Shown in pieces: positions 61,556 through 64,000 of a DNA stretch of 64,000 nucleotides. Within the stretch, counting starts at the first letter, position 1, and every line of letters starts with the position of its first letter. Location of the stretch: positions 1,397,001 to 1,461,000 of the forward strand of contig JAQGDQ010000009.1 in NCBI GenBank assembly GCA_030141605.1. The letters run 5' to 3'. The translations under genes and the position numbers were made by a program. Source of the stretch: Tubiluchus corallicola. Taxonomy: Eukaryota > Priapulida > Priapulimorpha > Priapulimorphida > Tubiluchidae. The notes below the pieces were generated by a model. The model had not been told where the DNA came from. It searched no databases and was given only the letters and a program-made list of their open reading frames with translations.

Positions 61556-63380
61556 GGCGTATATTTCTACTGCGAACCTTATTTTTGTCATTATGCTTTG
61601 TAAAGTTTAACTTTATAGCCCAAAGCTTGAATTTAACATAGACCAACCAAGTTGTACGTGCGCTATTTGCAATGGACAGGACTACATGGTAGCATGTGCA
61701 CATATACAGCATCATTCAAGGCGTCAGAATCGCTTTAGAGCTTTTAGTCACAAGACTTATAATAGTTGCTTTGTATTCCCGTTTATCATCTGTTTTCTTT
61801 CATAACACTTTCAGTGACTTTTTTGCTGGCTTGATAAGACACAAATATGACAAAACTGACAATTGCTTTCAATGAAGTAAAAGCAAAGCCACCAAACACT
61901 AGAGAGACGGTGTGAAAAGAATCTGACCTCCGACCTAGACACGATAAAAACCTGTCTTCTGCCAGAGTTATTTTGAGTTATTATCTGTAATTATGGACGT
62001 CCATCAACTTATAACATGTTTTATATGCTCAACAGGGGATACAACTAATGAATGTTTGCATATAAATGTTTGCAGCTACATTATACATATAGACTTACGA
62101 CATGCTTTGAGCCATGACGAATCGAGTTTTATTGAAATGACAATTTTTTTTTCAAAAAACTGTTATGTGGCCTAATTAGGTAAGGTCTTTAATTAGCAAT
62201 TTTTAGCAAAACACAACGAGTTACTTGCTAATTGAAAAATTATATAGAACTATGAAGTTTTCAGATTTTTCAATATAACAGTCTCCACAGAGAGAATATA
62301 TCACCATTGTACGTGCCAACACACAATTATTTCACAACGTAATATAATTGGCGGAGTAAGGAAGGTATACTTATATTCGTAATAACAGAAATTGAAATTA
62401 TAAAATGAAATCAAACTTGTGACAATCTGTTCTTGCTTTTGCAAAATCTACAGAAAGCTGTATAGTCTATAGTAGTAAGTAACAATCAAAAACTTACAAA
62501 GCGTCCTGAACGATATCTATACTAAAAAGGATCTGGCGTTGATTTAGGGTATATAATGTACGTTTGTTGCAAGGGACGGGGCTGTTTTTACCTCATAATA
62601 AAAGCGAACAGCATGGCAATTTACTTTCCAAAGCGTGTGCCTAATCAGGGAAATATTCTCAGAAAAAAACAAAGTTAAAAGTAATGAAAAACGATTGTTT
62701 AAATTGTAAATAATAATTCGCTTGTTTATTTACAAATAACAACTAGTAACAACTTAATTCTCACGAAACAATAATGAAAAGAACATTATTTACAAACTTT
62801 TATTTACAATATAACCTTAAAACAGTAATACTGCAACAAGGCCAGCCCAATGTAAATTATTTTTATCGAGATCGTTTGAAAGCCTCAGCAGAATAATGTG
62901 AAAAACTAGCAATTAATTAAATTTACACGTACAGCAATTAATAAGTACATTCAGTAACATACAGTTTCAACTGCTATGTATGCTTATAACTGCTGTGCAG
63001 AATCAGTAAGCTGAGTTCGATCTATCAGACCCTAATTTAGGACTTTAGCCATATGTAAATCACAATCAACATAAAATTATATGTCAATAATATATCAGCT
63101 CATACTTGAACTAAAGCGTAGAGTTGTAACTACTGTTAAAAAGTGAAGGGTTTGCCACGGCCAAAAAAGTTTCCGAAGTCTGTTTCTGCTTTCTCACATT
63201 CTTTGGCAGTATGGCATCAATTGCAAAAATACTATACTATAAAGATTGTCAAAATCACAAAAAATATAAATAGATATAATATCTGTCCTCATTTTATGCG
63301 TAATAACTTAACAACAAAGTGAAATTAAATTTTAAAAGTAGTTGAAATGATGTTATTTACAGTATATAATTGCAAAGATT
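61556..63380. other. Downstream of TLX, no gene seen
   Basis: AT-rich, probably 3' flank or distal 3' UTR of the TLX gene. No open frame of note. Confidence 0.55.
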
Positions 63381-63386
63381 TTTATT
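63381..63386 (-). terminator. Possible poly(A) signal for the TLX gene
   Basis: Reads AATAAA on the minus strand about 500 nt past the stop. Closer ATTAAA variants are at 63838-63843 and 63778-63783. Such hexamers are common in AT-rich DNA, so which is used is unknown. Confidence 0.25.
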
Positions 63387-63883
63387 ATCTAACAAAAAAG
63401 CCTACATGCATTGAAACAAATTATTACAGTAATATTCCCTTGTATAAAAAAATTGTACCAGCCTAAGACAGATCTATGTAGCCAATGTAGTCAAAGTAAA
63501 AAAACTGAAAGTTTTTCTGCCAGAAGACACAGTTCTGAAAGTGAAGATTCACTATGTACTTGAAAGTGAAATGCATTAGTACAATGTTTCCATTAAGGAA
63601 TATAAAATTATATGTTTTCTATACTAATGCATTTTCACTTTTAAATAAATAAATAAATTATTGTTTTCATCTAAATCGGAATAATTGATGCCTTCATCAC
63701 AGAAGTTTGTATGTACATAATTCAGTATTCTTATACACACAATTATGCGAATAATGATTGAAGTGATTCGATTGATTTTTAATTTGGTGAGTAGTAATAT
63801 GCATGCACGCACCACACAGGCATAACTAAGAAATCTTTTTAATTCATTAACACAGACGTATCTTCCCGATGTAGGCGGTTTGC

Positions 63884-64000
63884 TTAAAAATCACTGGACT
63901 TGTACATATCGCAAAGAAGTCGCTCAATCGGAATGGCTCCAATTGTTTTTTTAAAGAAGAGTTCCTCAATTGTAGAAGGTGTTATAGCCCGCACAGAGGG
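63884..64000 (-). CDS. NR2E1: Tailless/TLX-type nuclear receptor, last coding exon (cut by window end)
   Basis: C-terminal 38 residues plus stop of a nuclear receptor of the NR2E group, a DNA-binding transcription factor, mostly a repressor in neural and eye development. The strings [15 protein letters not shown] and [15 protein letters not shown] match the end of the ligand-binding domain of tailless/TLX (helices 10-12), which ends in DMYKSSD in vertebrates; PNR (NR2E3) ends differently (LLCDMFKN), so TLX is the better call. The TAA stop is at 63884-63886. The reading frame is still open at the window edge, so the rest of the ligand-binding and DNA-binding domains lie to the right. Same strand as ROS1, with ROS1 about 27.8 kb downstream. 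Confidence 0.93.
   Translation of the reverse strand, partial: PSVRAITPSTIEELFFKKTIGAIPIERLLCDMYKSSDF

Overview
The window is AT-rich nuclear DNA from an animal. It carries spliceosomal introns, a U2 snRNA gene, receptor-kinase and nuclear-receptor genes, non-LTR retrotransposon tails, tRNA-derived SINEs, MITEs and many microsatellites. Gene content and style fit a bilaterian invertebrate, perhaps a marine one. I cannot name the lineage from sequence alone.

The left 36 kb is the 5' half of one gene on the minus strand, an ortholog of the orphan receptor tyrosine kinase ROS1/sevenless. Twenty-nine coding exons could be rebuilt from a signal-peptide exon near 36.07 kb down to position 51. All have GT-AG boundaries and every phase joins. 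Together they encode about 1,549 residues: signal peptide, Cys-rich N-terminus, two FN3 domains, beta-propeller 1, FN3, beta-propeller 2, two FN3 domains and most of propeller 3. The remaining FN3 domains, transmembrane segment and kinase must lie left of the window. Intron 2 (about 15.5 kb) holds an intact U2 snRNA gene, a degenerate copy of its 3' domain, two non-LTR retrotransposon tails, a 39-bp minisatellite, a foldback element and a TTAA-ended MITE.

From 36.1 to 63.9 kb I see no confirmed protein gene. There is one candidate first exon on the plus strand (52037-52123). The rest is tRNA-like SINEs, three MITE or repeat families shared with the ROS1 introns, long CT, ATT, ATC and CATT arrays, a textbook CTCF-type motif inside an inverted repeat, and a few sequence-complex stretches that could be regulatory.

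The right edge (63884-64000, minus) is the last coding exon of a tailless/TLX nuclear receptor (NR2E1 type), cut by the window end. NR2E1 and ROS1 are both on human chromosome 6q, so their closeness here may preserve an old linkage. I found no evidence of a new multi-gene system. The most notable points are the U2 gene with its decayed neighbour inside ROS1, the ROS1-TLX linkage, the TTAA MITE family, and the CTCF-like sites.
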